A DNA stretch of 33,070 nucleotides from a virus. Positions 1 to 6,180 of this stretch are shown here, in pieces (position 1 is the first letter of the stretch; every line of letters starts with the position of its first letter). The notes beneath the pieces are model-generated. The model searched no databases. It worked only from the letters and a program-made list of their open reading frames with translations, and was not told the origin of the DNA. Where the stretch lies: the IMG/VR virus record IMGVR_UViG_3300010413_001256, positions 1-33,070 of that record; one strand, 5' to 3'. The position numbers were made by a program, and so were the translations under genes.

Positions 1-1
1 G

Positions 2-955
2 TACCTGTACCTAGCGTTCCCCCAAGTGTGGGTGAAAGTCAAGAAAACAGACAAGGGGGCAAAGTTCCCGCACCCGGACGAATTCGGCAAGTTGCGCCAG
101 CAAACAGAAGAGGCTAGCGAGAACTGGCGGTTGTACCTTGACGGTGACCTTAGCGTTACGGGCCGCGACTATTACGACCTACTAGACATCGAATTCAGAG
201 TAGCAGAGGCAGAGGACGCGGCACAGGCGGCAATCAAAGAGGCACAGGCCACGGAGCAAGCAAGGCGGAAACTGCTAGCACAAAGCAAGCCGAAAGAACA
301 ACCACAATCGGGGCCGGTTGTGGCCGCTGGTAAACCAATTGCGCCAGCTACCTCACCACCAAACGACCTGTTTCTTGATACCACACTAAACCCAACCAAA
401 ACAGCGCAAAAGCGGTCTGGCGATGATAGCGGGAAACCAATTCCGATACGGGCGTTTGTAACATCCGAAGACGGCAGGAGTTACTTAGAGTATATGGCTA
501 AGAACTCGCGAAATCCACAGGTCAAAGAACACTGCGAACTTGCGCTTGCTTGGTGGGACACATACGGGGTTAAGGGTGCCGACTTACCCGGCGCGGTTGT
601 TACTGTTGGCGCGGACGACAAAGAGGGTGCCGCCGCCGAAGACGGTAGTAAGGTTGAGCCAGCGGTTAGCCCGGTATCACAGGGCGCAAAAGTGCCAGTA
701 CCAGAAAAAGCGCCAGAATGGAATGATGGTGTCAACAATATGACTACGCTAGGGCAGGCGCTAGGGCTAAAGCAGGCCGATCTTTCTTGGCTGTGGAACA
801 CCTTAACCCAAGGCGATGAACCTATTTGGCCCGATGGTAGACCGCCGAAACCAACCGACACGGACGCGTACAGAATAGCGTTTGATGCCATTGCGAGAGT
901 CATCACAGAGACAGATGAAGAGGCGGAAAGTTCGCCGCGCCCTTTCGACCATTAG
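2..955 (+). CDS. Partial phage protein, 5' end outside the window; possible upstream partner of a -1 frameshift
   Basis: The frame is open to the first bases of the window, so the true start lies upstream; a GTG at 26 is only an internal candidate. I do not recognise the N-terminal part. It has a charged helical stretch (about residues 30-85), then a Pro/Ala/Lys-rich linker, then a segment with Y-L-E-Y-M-A-K spacing faintly like the YLEW helix of ExoX-type C-terminal domains, a second low-complexity linker, and a C-terminal helical stretch. The frame closes at 955 just after a CCCTTTC heptamer (940-946). Re-reading base 946 in the -1 frame would add 129 residues from the next reading frame. 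Linkers between small modules, and neighbours such as a RuvC-like resolvase, suggest a recombination or DNA-binding role, but that is inference. Confidence 0.6.
   Translation, partial: YLYLAFPQVWVKVKKTDKGAKFPHPDEFGKLRQQTEEASENWRLYLDGDLSVTGRDYYDLLDIEFRVAEAEDAAQAAIKEAQATEQARRKLLAQSKPKEQPQSGPVVAAGKPIAPATSPPNDLFLDTTLNPTKTAQKRSGDDSGKPIPIRAFVTSEDGRSYLEYMAKNSRNPQVKEHCELALAWWDTYGVKGADLPGAVVTVGADDKEGAAAEDGSKVEPAVSPVSQGAKVPVPEKAPEWNDGVNNMTTLGQALGLKQADLSWLWNTLTQGDEPIWPDGRPPKPTDTDAYRIAFDAIARVITETDEEAESSPRPFDH
940..946 (+). other. Candidate -1 slippery heptamer C CCT TTC
   Basis: The zero-frame codons are CCT and TTC preceded by a C, so the heptamer fits X XXY YYZ. Slipping back one base reads CCC TTT and then CGA, entering the open frame that runs to 1335, just before the zero-frame stop at 953-955. 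A weak 5-bp stem (962-966 with 984-988) lies downstream at a longer spacing than usual. CCCTTTC is not among the most efficient known sites, so this is plausible rather than established. Confidence 0.4.
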
Positions 956-1335
956 ACCCGGCGCTACTCAAAGCACTGTTGACTAGCGAATCAAATAAGC
1001 TGATTGAGAAAATGGGCGATGAACCATCAACAAAGGCTCAGTGGGGTGTTGTGATCGGCTTGCTTAAGGGTGCACTAACGGGTGACGACCAAAAGGTTGA
1101 CGATTTTTACAGAGCGTTCCTAGACTGGTTGTTTGCAACCCGGTCAACAAAAGAGCTACTTAAGCGTGAAGCGGCAACGCTAATCAACTGGCTTATGTGG
1201 AATGAGCAGACAGAAGAATTCGACACTTACAGGCAAGATAAACCGTTTATGTCAGATACGGCGCGAACCGAATTCCTGTCGGCTGTGCGTGATGCGCTTA
1301 AGATGTCTAATGATCAAAGGTATCTAGAATTGTAG
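946..1335 (+). CDS. Helical C-terminal module, probably expressed by -1 frameshift (or from a TTG at 979)
   Basis: This frame is open from 919 to the TAG at 1333-1335. It has no ATG or GTG near its beginning; the only usable start is TTG at 979, and no Shine-Dalgarno sequence precedes it. The sequence with T-K-A-Q-W, then a D-W-L-F turn, then K-E-L-L-K-R-E-A-A-T-L-I-N-W-L resembles the small helical domain (pattern: T..Q...I..LL, then S.keLtk.EAs.lI..L) found at the C-terminus of many phage single-strand annealing and related DNA-binding proteins. The match is by eye. Read from the slippery heptamer at 940-946 it would extend the upstream protein by 129 residues. If the frameshift is wrong, the feature is a 118-aa protein starting at 979, or the two frames are one gene split by a sequencing or real indel. 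Confidence 0.6.
   Translation, partial: RPLDPALLKALLTSESNKLIEKMGDEPSTKAQWGVVIGLLKGALTGDDQKVDDFYRAFLDWLFATRSTKELLKREAATLINWLMWNEQTEEFDTYRQDKPFMSDTARTEFLSAVRDALKMSNDQRYLEL
1238..1250. promoter_or_regulatory. Copy of secondary palindrome ATAAACCGTTTAT inside a coding region
   Basis: This 13-bp dyad has the same AACNGTT centre as the 17-bp palindrome family. It matches exactly the accessory palindrome beside the 17-bp site at 18619. It lies in the 979-1335 frame, 139 bp (centre to centre) before the 17-bp site at 1375. It may be a binding site or chance. Confidence 0.3.
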
Positions 1336-1343
1336 GTAATGAC

Positions 1344-1373
1344 ACAGGGGGTAGGTTAGTCCCTACCCCCTGT
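1344..1373 (+). terminator. 12-bp GC-rich hairpin without U-tract
   Basis: ACAGGGGGTAGG (1344-1355) is perfectly complementary to 1362-1373, leaving a 6-nt loop. It begins 8 nt after the stop of the preceding frame and is followed directly by the 17-bp palindrome at 1375, not by a run of T. It could be a terminator-like or mRNA-stabilising hairpin. Confidence 0.5.
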
Positions 1374-1374
1374 C

Positions 1375-1391
1375 TGTCTAACCGTTAGACA
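1375..1391. promoter_or_regulatory. 17-bp palindrome, site 1 (TGTCTAACCGTTAGACA)
   Basis: This is a dyad with 8-bp arms around one central base. It sits in the 67-bp gap between two + strand genes, 11 bp before the next start codon and right after a hairpin. The same palindrome recurs at 10974, 18619, 26892 and 32445. The position fits an operator/stoperator, or an RNA hairpin with a 7-bp stem and CNG loop. Confidence 0.75.
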
Positions 1392-1402
1392 AAAGGTGAC
1401 TT

Positions 1403-1633
1403 ATGAAAAAACCAGAGAGTGAAGAGACGACGCACCAACCTATGACAATTGATGAAGTGCTGAGGGTTGTAAGAGAGGGCAAGAGAAAGCGCCTCAGTAG
1501 CCGTGATGCGCACACGTTTTTCGGCCATAGATCGGGTCACGGAAGATTTACCAAGGCAACTATGACACGAGAAGAGCGCCGAAAACGGCGCAAATTAGCG
1601 AGAAAAAGACGAAAGGCAGGTAGGGGCAGATGA
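1403..1633 (+). CDS. Small very basic protein, unknown function
   Basis: The 76-aa product starts at ATG 1403 behind an AAAGGTGA ribosome site. Its C-terminal third is a dense run of Arg and Lys (about residues 55-76), following an R-L-S-S-R-D-A-H segment and a possible helix. Such a tail fits nucleic-acid binding, but no family is recognisable. Its stop overlaps the ATG of the next gene (ATGA), so the two are translationally coupled. It is the first gene after the 17-bp palindrome and hairpin, so it may be among the genes controlled there. Confidence 0.65.
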   Translation: MKKPESEETTHQPMTIDEVLRVVREGKRKRLSSRDAHTFFGHRSGHGRFTKATMTREERRKRRKLARKRRKAGRGR

Positions 1634-2214
1634 AAAACATACTGGTCTATTTGACATCTACAGCATTGGGTGAGGAAGCGTACCGGCACTATCAAGAAGC
1701 GGTAAGCCTGTGGGGTTTGCCAATCGACATAGAAACACATTTTTTCCCAACCAGAGACTACGGAAGTGGTGTCGTGTCGGTTCTATCAAGGTCTATGCAA
1801 CAGGCAGACGCGCTTGTTTTCGACTTTAGCACTATCGAAGCTAATCCCGATGTGCTGATATCGGCGGCATTGGCTGTTGGTATGCAAAAGAAAATCTACT
1901 ATATGGGCACTCCGCCCGATATGATAAAGCCATACTTTGACGACGCGCCAAGTAATAAGATTGTGAGATTCGGCAGTGTCGCCAACCTATTGAAAGAAAT
2001 CGCGCTAGACAACGCGCTTGCGGTGCTTAATGACGAGATAGATATGGAAATCATCTACGATACAACGGTCAAAAACGCACCATACGCAAAGACTGTGTAC
2101 CTATACACCGAAAACCACGGCGCTATCAAGATAGCTACGAATTGCGCCTGTGGTGGTGTTGGCGGACTCAGTATTGATTGGGAAAATCTTAAATACGACG
2201 AAATTCCGTTTTAG
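1630..2214 (+). CDS. Nucleoside 2-deoxyribosyltransferase-like/Rossmann-type protein
   Basis: This 194-aa protein begins at ATG 1630 overlapping the previous stop, with AGGGGCAG upstream. The first ~125 residues look like an alpha/beta fold of the deoxyribosyltransferase type: a beta strand N-I-L-V-Y-L-T-S at the N-terminus, a long helix, then A-D-A-L-V-F-D-F followed by N-P-D-V and A-A-L-A-V-G-M-Q-K-K-I-Y-Y-M-G. This last part resembles the 'aD.vvadl...E.g.A...gkpv' pattern of that family. The usual catalytic Glu before the A-x-x-x-G helix is not clear (an Ile-Ser is there), so enzymatic activity is doubtful. The C-terminal 65 residues, containing C-A-C-G-G, are unrecognised. It sits just before a resolvase gene. 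Nucleotide metabolism or a nucleotide-sensing role is inference. Confidence 0.45.
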   Translation: MKNILVYLTSTALGEEAYRHYQEAVSLWGLPIDIETHFFPTRDYGSGVVSVLSRSMQQADALVFDFSTIEANPDVLISAALAVGMQKKIYYMGTPPDMIKPYFDDAPSNKIVRFGSVANLLKEIALDNALAVLNDEIDMEIIYDTTVKNAPYAKTVYLYTENHGAIKIATNCACGGVGGLSIDWENLKYDEIPF

Positions 2215-2223
2215 GGGTGACTG

Positions 2224-2847
2224 TTGGCGCGTAGCAATGCAGATATAGCAATGGTCCTGGACCTTGCATTTCACACAACCGGGGGTGTCATCTTTGACAT
2301 AAGAGATGACATCCCAATAGCAACTTTTCAGTTCACCGCAAGAAACAAAACCGGCAAACCGGCTAGTGACAATGCGGCGTATGTGGCACACATCGGCGGT
2401 CAAATATATGGTCACATTCTTGATCGTGCGCAAGAACACGATGTAACAATGATAATCTACGAATACACGGACTGGCACCGAAACATATTAGGCGGAAGAA
2501 AGTCGGTAGAACAAAGGCGAAAGGATTTGCACATAGAAATAAAGACTCAGCGGACGCTAGGCAGAACTGAGGGCTTGTTGGCTATGATCGGGCTATTGCA
2601 CGGTTATGAAATTATAGGGTTTGGTGTAAACGATGTAAAGAAATCGTTTAGCGCGCAATCTAAAGAGGGCGTTGCTAGAATGGTTTCCGCCGTGTTGCCC
2701 AGATACTATGAATACACAGGGGATAGCAAAAGGCCACTTAGGGAAGTTGACACCGGAAAGCTTTTATCGCATCATATAAGCGATGCACTAGCACTTGCGT
2801 TACACGCCTCACAGCACATTAGAATGAAGCGGGCACTGAACCGCTAG
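2224..2847 (+). CDS. RuvC-like Holliday junction resolvase (RNase H fold)
   Basis: The 207-aa protein uses a TTG start at 2224 with an AGGGGTGA ribosome site just upstream. It shows the RuvC layout: an N-terminal strand with Asp13 (V-L-D-L), a second strand with Glu80 (I-I-Y-E-Y), a helix and strand ending G-V-N-D-V-K-K with an S-A-Q-S-K-E-G-V-A helix, and the C-terminal H-H-I-S-D-A-L-A-L-A-L motif with Asp187. In RuvC these acidic residues bind two metal ions and cleave four-way junctions. One of the two C-terminal acids is replaced by His here. It would resolve replication or recombination intermediates before packaging and matches the nearby replication genes. It belongs to a tightly packed operon. 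Confidence 0.75.
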   Translation: MARSNADIAMVLDLAFHTTGGVIFDIRDDIPIATFQFTARNKTGKPASDNAAYVAHIGGQIYGHILDRAQEHDVTMIIYEYTDWHRNILGGRKSVEQRRKDLHIEIKTQRTLGRTEGLLAMIGLLHGYEIIGFGVNDVKKSFSAQSKEGVARMVSAVLPRYYEYTGDSKRPLREVDTGKLLSHHISDALALALHASQHIRMKRALNR

Positions 2848-2860
2848 AAAGGTCTGCGTT

Positions 2861-3145
2861 ATGTCACCGGAATATGGACCACTTGTTATAAGCTTGATCT
2901 TCTCACTTGGGTGCTTCACGTCACTGATTATGGGCGCTATGTTTGTAATATTTATCCTGGTTAAGAGCGGTCGATTTGACGTGTATGAGTACAAAGAAGT
3001 CGTCTCTGAGCCACGCAAGGCGCAACAGGACATAGAGCCTTGGTTGCGGTTAGGATACCACGTCATAACATCATACGTAAGTGAGGCACACGGTAAGGCG
3101 TTAGTCATTACACTAGAAAAGAAAACGCGGAGAATAATTGTATGA
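2861..3145 (+). CDS. Small single-pass membrane protein
   Basis: The 94-aa product starts at ATG 2861 after an AGAAAGG ribosome site. Residues about 8-34 form one long hydrophobic helix (L-V-I-S-L-I-F through F-I-L-V), followed by a basic then mixed cytoplasmic tail of ~60 residues ending in a K-K-T-R-R-I-I-V segment. No family is recognised. The last codons overlap the start of the next gene by 4 nt (ATGA). Candidates include a membrane-anchored accessory protein; a holin is less likely because it lies among replication and recombination genes. Confidence 0.6.
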   Translation: MSPEYGPLVISLIFSLGCFTSLIMGAMFVIFILVKSGRFDVYEYKEVVSEPRKAQQDIEPWLRLGYHVITSYVSEAHGKALVITLEKKTRRIIV

Positions 3146-3504
3146 GTTGGGACACGCGCGCTACTCCACCCAGGCCCGGAACTGGACCGGGCAAACGAAA
3201 AAGCAGAGACGAATCGGAAATTGATCGGGTTAGAGCCTGGGCTAGACAGGGGGGTTTCTATTGCCCCGCCTGCGGAGACCCTATAGCCGATCACGCGGAC
3301 GTTGATTGCGTAACCACAATGGGATTGGCTGTCAAAGCCGTTCTTCGTCTTCACACCGGAATAACGAAAGAAGAGTTTGACCAATTGGCCCGAACGCTCT
3401 ACGAAACAACCGTCACGTTTTACCGTAATCAGAGCCAGGTGATTGAGACTTGGCGCAACACGTTTGATAGTTGGGGTCTGTTGGAAGAGGAAGAAAAATC
3501 CTAG
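3142..3504 (+). CDS. Small protein with CCHC zinc-knuckle-like motif
   Basis: This 120-aa protein overlaps the previous gene (ATGA). Its N-terminus is Pro/Gly/Arg rich and probably disordered. Residues Cys41, Cys44, His51 and Cys56 form C-x2-C-x6-H-x4-C, like an elongated zinc knuckle, suggesting single-strand nucleic-acid binding. The rest (60-120) is helical and ends in an acidic tail. Function is unknown. It is the last gene before the 3515 promoter and the structured non-coding segment. Confidence 0.6.
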   Translation: MSWDTRATPPRPGTGPGKRKSRDESEIDRVRAWARQGGFYCPACGDPIADHADVDCVTTMGLAVKAVLRLHTGITKEEFDQLARTLYETTVTFYRNQSQVIETWRNTFDSWGLLEEEEKS

Positions 3505-3514
3505 AAAATCTTAC

Positions 3515-3543
3515 TTGACACGACACCGCTACTGTGATATACT
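3515..3543 (+). promoter_or_regulatory. Strong sigma-70-type promoter
   Basis: TTGACA (3515-3520) is separated by exactly 17 bp from TATACT (3538-3543), with a TGA extended -10. The start would be near 3550. It shares TGTGATAT around the -10 with the promoter at 5278. It drives the structured leader and the downstream zinc-ribbon/primase genes. Confidence 0.85.
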
Positions 3544-3549
3544 GTTTTT

Positions 3550-3720
3550 AAGTGGCTCTGGCGGGCCAAATTCAAGCGGGGGCTATTATCTTAACTCCAT
3601 ATCGGCACATCTTGTTAGCGGTTGACCAGCCCGTAACAATCCCCGCTATAGGTTGGGCAACCGCCAGGGTCAACCGCTAACCAGAGTGCCGATTTAGTTA
3701 CCAGAAAGGAAACCCACGAT
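3550..3720 (+). ncRNA. Structured RNA-like leader or non-coding RNA, unknown class
   Basis: No coding frame is convincing here, while self-complementarity is extensive. Arm 3601-3608 (ATCGGCAC) pairs with 3686-3693. Inside it 3614-3627 (GTTAGCGGTTGACC) pairs perfectly with 3668-3681 (14 bp). The 40-nt terminal loop holds a small hairpin (3651-3662, GGTT/AACC with GGGC loop). Within that loop, CCCCGCT (3641-3647) is complementary to AGCGGGG upstream of the stem (3575-3581), a pseudoknot-type pairing. CTGGCGG (3558-3564) can also pair with CCGCCAG (3661-3667). A perfect promoter lies just upstream, and an AGAAAGGA ribosome site (3703-3710) follows the outer stem. It may be a riboswitch-like leader, a trans-acting RNA or, at DNA level, a replication origin. 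I do not recognise a known class. Confidence 0.65.
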
Positions 3721-3721
3721 T

Positions 3722-4015
3722 ATGCCTTGTGACCACGATGAAAAGCATTGGCAGGATTTGATAAAAGCCTCACAACCCAAAAAACACACCATTTGCAAGC
3801 ACTGCGGTAAGCCAGCGGATATCACGGAGCAATGTGATGATTGTTGGGAAGTTACAGCGCGCCTTGATGACATCAAGCGCGTTGCGCTTTTTAGTGAGGA
3901 ATTCACTAGGCAACTTCTAGACATCGTTGTTGAGTCTGGTATGCTTGCCGACTATCGCATTAGGGGTGATGAACCTAAGGTGTTCACTAATGCTTGGTGG
4001 AAGCAGGCTTGCTAA
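3722..4015 (+). CDS. Small zinc-ribbon protein
   Basis: The 97-aa product starts at ATG 3722, 11 nt after AGAAAGGA. Cys25, Cys28, Cys38 and Cys41 give C-x2-C-x9-C-x2-C, a compact zinc ribbon, preceded by a C-D-H-D-x3-H segment that might add ligands. The C-terminal half is helical (residues 45-75). It is the first gene after the structured leader, so it is the most likely target of any cis-regulation there. The stop TAA overlaps the next ATG (TAATG). It probably binds nucleic acid or protein; function unknown. Confidence 0.6.
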   Translation: MPCDHDEKHWQDLIKASQPKKHTICKHCGKPADITEQCDDCWEVTARLDDIKRVALFSEEFTRQLLDIVVESGMLADYRIRGDEPKVFTNAWWKQAC

Positions 4016-4218
4016 TGACAGAACCAACCAGACCCCCCGATATGACACTTCACGTTTGGGTAGTAGAACACGGCATAGAGGCGGCGATTTTGCGCGGAGA
4101 CGAAATAGTGTATTCGTGGGCGCGCGATTTCGCCGGTTCTTATACAATAGAGATGCTGTTACAGAGCCTACAGCAAGCATTGTGGCAAACGCTTGAAAAG
4201 TGGCGGAAAGGTCTATGA
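4015..4218 (+). CDS. Hypothetical small protein
   Basis: I prefer the ATG at 4015, which overlaps the previous stop codon as TAATG, over the in-frame GTG at 3994. The product is 67 aa. It has a beta-strand-like part with V-W-V-V-E-H-G-I-E-A-A-I-L-R-G and a C-terminal helix (L-Q-S-L-Q-Q-A-L-W). No family is recognised. It is translationally coupled between a zinc-ribbon protein and a primase-polymerase, so a replication accessory role is possible but unsupported. Confidence 0.5.
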   Translation: MTEPTRPPDMTLHVWVVEHGIEAAILRGDEIVYSWARDFAGSYTIEMLLQSLQQALWQTLEKWRKGL

Positions 4219-4237
4219 CGCGAAAAGAGGCTATGCT

Positions 4238-5281
4238 ATGTCAGCACAAATGTTAAACGCCGCACTTGAATATTTCGATATGGGGCTATCAGTAATCCCA
4301 ACAGAGCCAAAAGGCAAAAGACCGGCGATTGATTGGGAAAGATATATGTATGAGCGCGCCGAAAGGGATGAAGTTCTAAAGTGGTTCGGCAACGGTCACG
4401 AAAACAATGTTGGTATAGTACACGGCGCGGTCTCAAACAACTATATAGTTATTGATGTAGACGGCGATAGTGGCATTTTTATGAAAATGAGAGAAGCGTT
4501 TTCTGAGATGTTTTCAGGGCGCTATATTATTTCCGGTTCACGTCGCGGATATCACGTGCCACTATGGTTGGGCGAGTTGCCAAACTTCGGAACAACTGAG
4601 AGAGACGGTGTTGTTCGGCCAATAGGTAGCAGGGCTTGGAAAACCGAATTCGGTTCGGTAAACATCCGGTCTCAATTTTGCCAGTCACTAGCGCCGCCGT
4701 CTGTACATCCATCGGGGCAAACATACGATCTTATGCAAGGCGGGTCAATCACTTGGTTGCCTAATCTTGATGACTTTATTCTTTGGGTTGCGCAATTTGA
4801 AGTGCAGACTGAGAACCTTAAAAAGAACGCGAAGTTACGCGGGCAACTCCAAGAAAGCGGAACACAATTAAGCGGAGACTTGCTAACGCGCGTATTGACG
4901 GTTTGGGACACAATTGGTATCATAGACTACTTTGGCTTAAACCACAGCGGGACAAAGCCAGAAAGAACGGGCGAAACAAGATACTTAAAGAATGGCGGCT
5001 TACTAGTAAAGCCAGACAACTTGCAATGGTATTGCTTTGAGGCCCAACAGGGCGGCGGGCCTGTCGAGATGTGGGCTTGGCAACGAGAGGGGCACTACAA
5101 TCACGCCCACTTTAGAAAGTATATCGTAGAAATGGCTTGGGCCGCTGGACTTGATTTAGAGGCCTTGCTTGTGCGCTCAGACTGGAAATACCTTAGGGGA
5201 ATAGAGCGTGAGGGCGGAGATCGCAACAGATGGACAAAGAGATACAGTGAGTTGCTACCACAGCCCGCCGCACTTGCTTGA
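4238..5281 (+). CDS. PrimPol-type DNA primase/polymerase (bifunctional primase-polymerase N-terminal family)
   Basis: The start at ATG 4238 has AGAGG 7 nt upstream; an upstream in-frame ATG at 4193 would overlap the previous gene and lacks a site. The 347-aa product opens with the usual family pattern: A-L-x-Y-x-x-M-G-L-S-V-I-P, a P-K-G-K-R-P-A-I-D-W segment, the catalytic D-V-D at Asp73/Asp75 (V-I-D-V-D-G-D), the S-R-R-G-Y-H motif with His106, and P-P-S-V-H-P-S-G at 153-160. These residues bind the metal ions and nucleotide for primer synthesis. The C-terminal 150 residues are less familiar and lack a helicase ATPase; the helicase is a separate gene at 7102. It should prime phage replication together with the initiator and helicase downstream. 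Confidence 0.85.
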   Translation: MSAQMLNAALEYFDMGLSVIPTEPKGKRPAIDWERYMYERAERDEVLKWFGNGHENNVGIVHGAVSNNYIVIDVDGDSGIFMKMREAFSEMFSGRYIISGSRRGYHVPLWLGELPNFGTTERDGVVRPIGSRAWKTEFGSVNIRSQFCQSLAPPSVHPSGQTYDLMQGGSITWLPNLDDFILWVAQFEVQTENLKKNAKLRGQLQESGTQLSGDLLTRVLTVWDTIGIIDYFGLNHSGTKPERTGETRYLKNGGLLVKPDNLQWYCFEAQQGGGPVEMWAWQREGHYNHAHFRKYIVEMAWAAGLDLEALLVRSDWKYLRGIEREGGDRNRWTKRYSELLPQPAALA

Positions 5282-5306
5282 CAAATATTCTATAGTGTGA
5301 TATTAT
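5278..5306 (+). promoter_or_regulatory. Strong sigma-70-type promoter
   Basis: TTGACA (5278-5283), a 17-bp spacer and TATTAT (5301-5306) with TGA just before the -10. It overlaps the stop codon of the primase gene and precedes the membrane-protein gene at 5340. It resembles the promoter at 3515 through TGTGATAT and a C before TTGACA. Confidence 0.85.
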
Positions 5307-5339
5307 ATTATCACTCCAAACAAGAAAGGATGTTTCTAG

Positions 5340-5960
5340 ATGAAACCCAATCGCTATCACTTAGTACGCTTTGCTACACTGATCGGCTTTGCTTTGATTT
5401 TCGAAGCACTTTCATTCACCGGCTCACACGTTTTCCGTTCCCCAGACTGGACACCGCTTTTGTTCATCGCCTTTGCCTTTGCGTCTAGCCTTGTCGGGCG
5501 CGCGCTGGCATACCTGACAATCTTTGAATGGCTTCGGTTCCCTTTCACAAAAGTTGTAGAGCACTCTTCGGGCGCTGGAAATGACGTGCATTCGCTGAGC
5601 GCCGGTGTTGAATCGCCCGCCTGGAAAATCGTCCGTGAAGTTGTTGGCGATTGGATTAGTTGCCCCATTTGCGCGGGCACCTGGGGTGCTCTGGGTCTGG
5701 CCGTGTTCTATTCATTTGACCCGACTATGGGCAAATTCCTGATTTACGTGTTGGGCGGCGCTGGCTTTGCTATGTTGGTGTCACGCCTTTCAGAACTGAT
5801 TGAGTGGTCTTGTCATCTGTCACACGAGTTGGCCGGGAAATACAACCGGGAAAACAAAAACGCGATGTTGTTCTATAGCCTTGGTGAAAATGACCCATAT
5901 GAAAAAGAGAATGAAGACGGCGATATGGGTAGAACCATCTCAATTTTAGCGCGGAGATAA
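5340..5960 (+). CDS. DUF1360-like integral membrane protein
   Basis: The 206-aa protein starts at ATG 5340 behind AGAAAGGA. It has two N-terminal hydrophobic segments (about 8-27 and 39-60), a central soluble stretch, then the motif W-I-S-C-P-I-C-A-G-T-W-G leading into hydrophobic segments (about 112-150). The S-C-P-x-C-x-G-x-W signature ahead of a membrane helix is typical of the DUF1360 family, found in bacteria and phages, function unknown. The C-terminal ~45 residues are charged. It has its own strong promoter and a 4-nt gap to the next gene. A role in altering the host membrane early in infection is a guess. Confidence 0.7.
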   Translation: MKPNRYHLVRFATLIGFALIFEALSFTGSHVFRSPDWTPLLFIAFAFASSLVGRALAYLTIFEWLRFPFTKVVEHSSGAGNDVHSLSAGVESPAWKIVREVVGDWISCPICAGTWGALGLAVFYSFDPTMGKFLIYVLGGAGFAMLVSRLSELIEWSCHLSHELAGKYNRENKNAMLFYSLGENDPYEKENEDGDMGRTISILARR

Positions 5961-5964
5961 AATT

Positions 5965-6180
5965 ATGTCTTCCAGAACATTTGTTCTGCAAAAAGGCACA
6001 CAGCAAGAAAGGCAGATCACGCTAACACAAGACGGTCACGGTGTGCGCTGGTCCCCAAGCGGCCAGCTTGCCCCAGGATGGAAGCTTGACGGATACGTTG
6101 ATTACATCTCTATGATATGGGGTGTACTAGGTATAAGCTGGCTAGAAACAACTGCGGAGAGCAAAGATAGTGGCGAATAA
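5965..6180 (+). CDS. Hypothetical small protein
   Basis: The 71-aa product starts at ATG 5965 with GGAGAT about 9 nt upstream. The first half looks like beta strands (T-F-V-L-Q-K-G, Q-I-T-L-T-Q-D-G, V-R-W-S-P), the second contains a short hydrophobic stretch (I-S-M-I-W-G-V-L-G-I-S-W). No family is recognised. It overlaps the next gene by 11 nt, so the two are co-translated with the initiator-like gene. Confidence 0.55.
   Translation: MSSRTFVLQKGTQQERQITLTQDGHGVRWSPSGQLAPGWKLDGYVDYISMIWGVLGISWLETTAESKDSGE

Noticed and set aside
2101-3384. Long open frames on the - strand under the resolvase and neighbouring genes (2101-2478, 2809-3384)
   Set aside because: They run opposite to recognisable genes, have low-complexity or Cys/Ser-rich translations and no ribosome sites.
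3628-3667. Resemblance of the GGTTGGGCAACC hairpin to part of a hepatitis-delta-type ribozyme
   Set aside because: The nested double-pseudoknot order and the catalytic C context are not found; the likeness is limited to a short string.
4193-4238. Earlier start for the primase gene at 4193
   Set aside because: It would overlap the previous gene by 26 nt without a ribosome site, while ATG 4238 has AGAGG at good spacing and begins the conserved family pattern.
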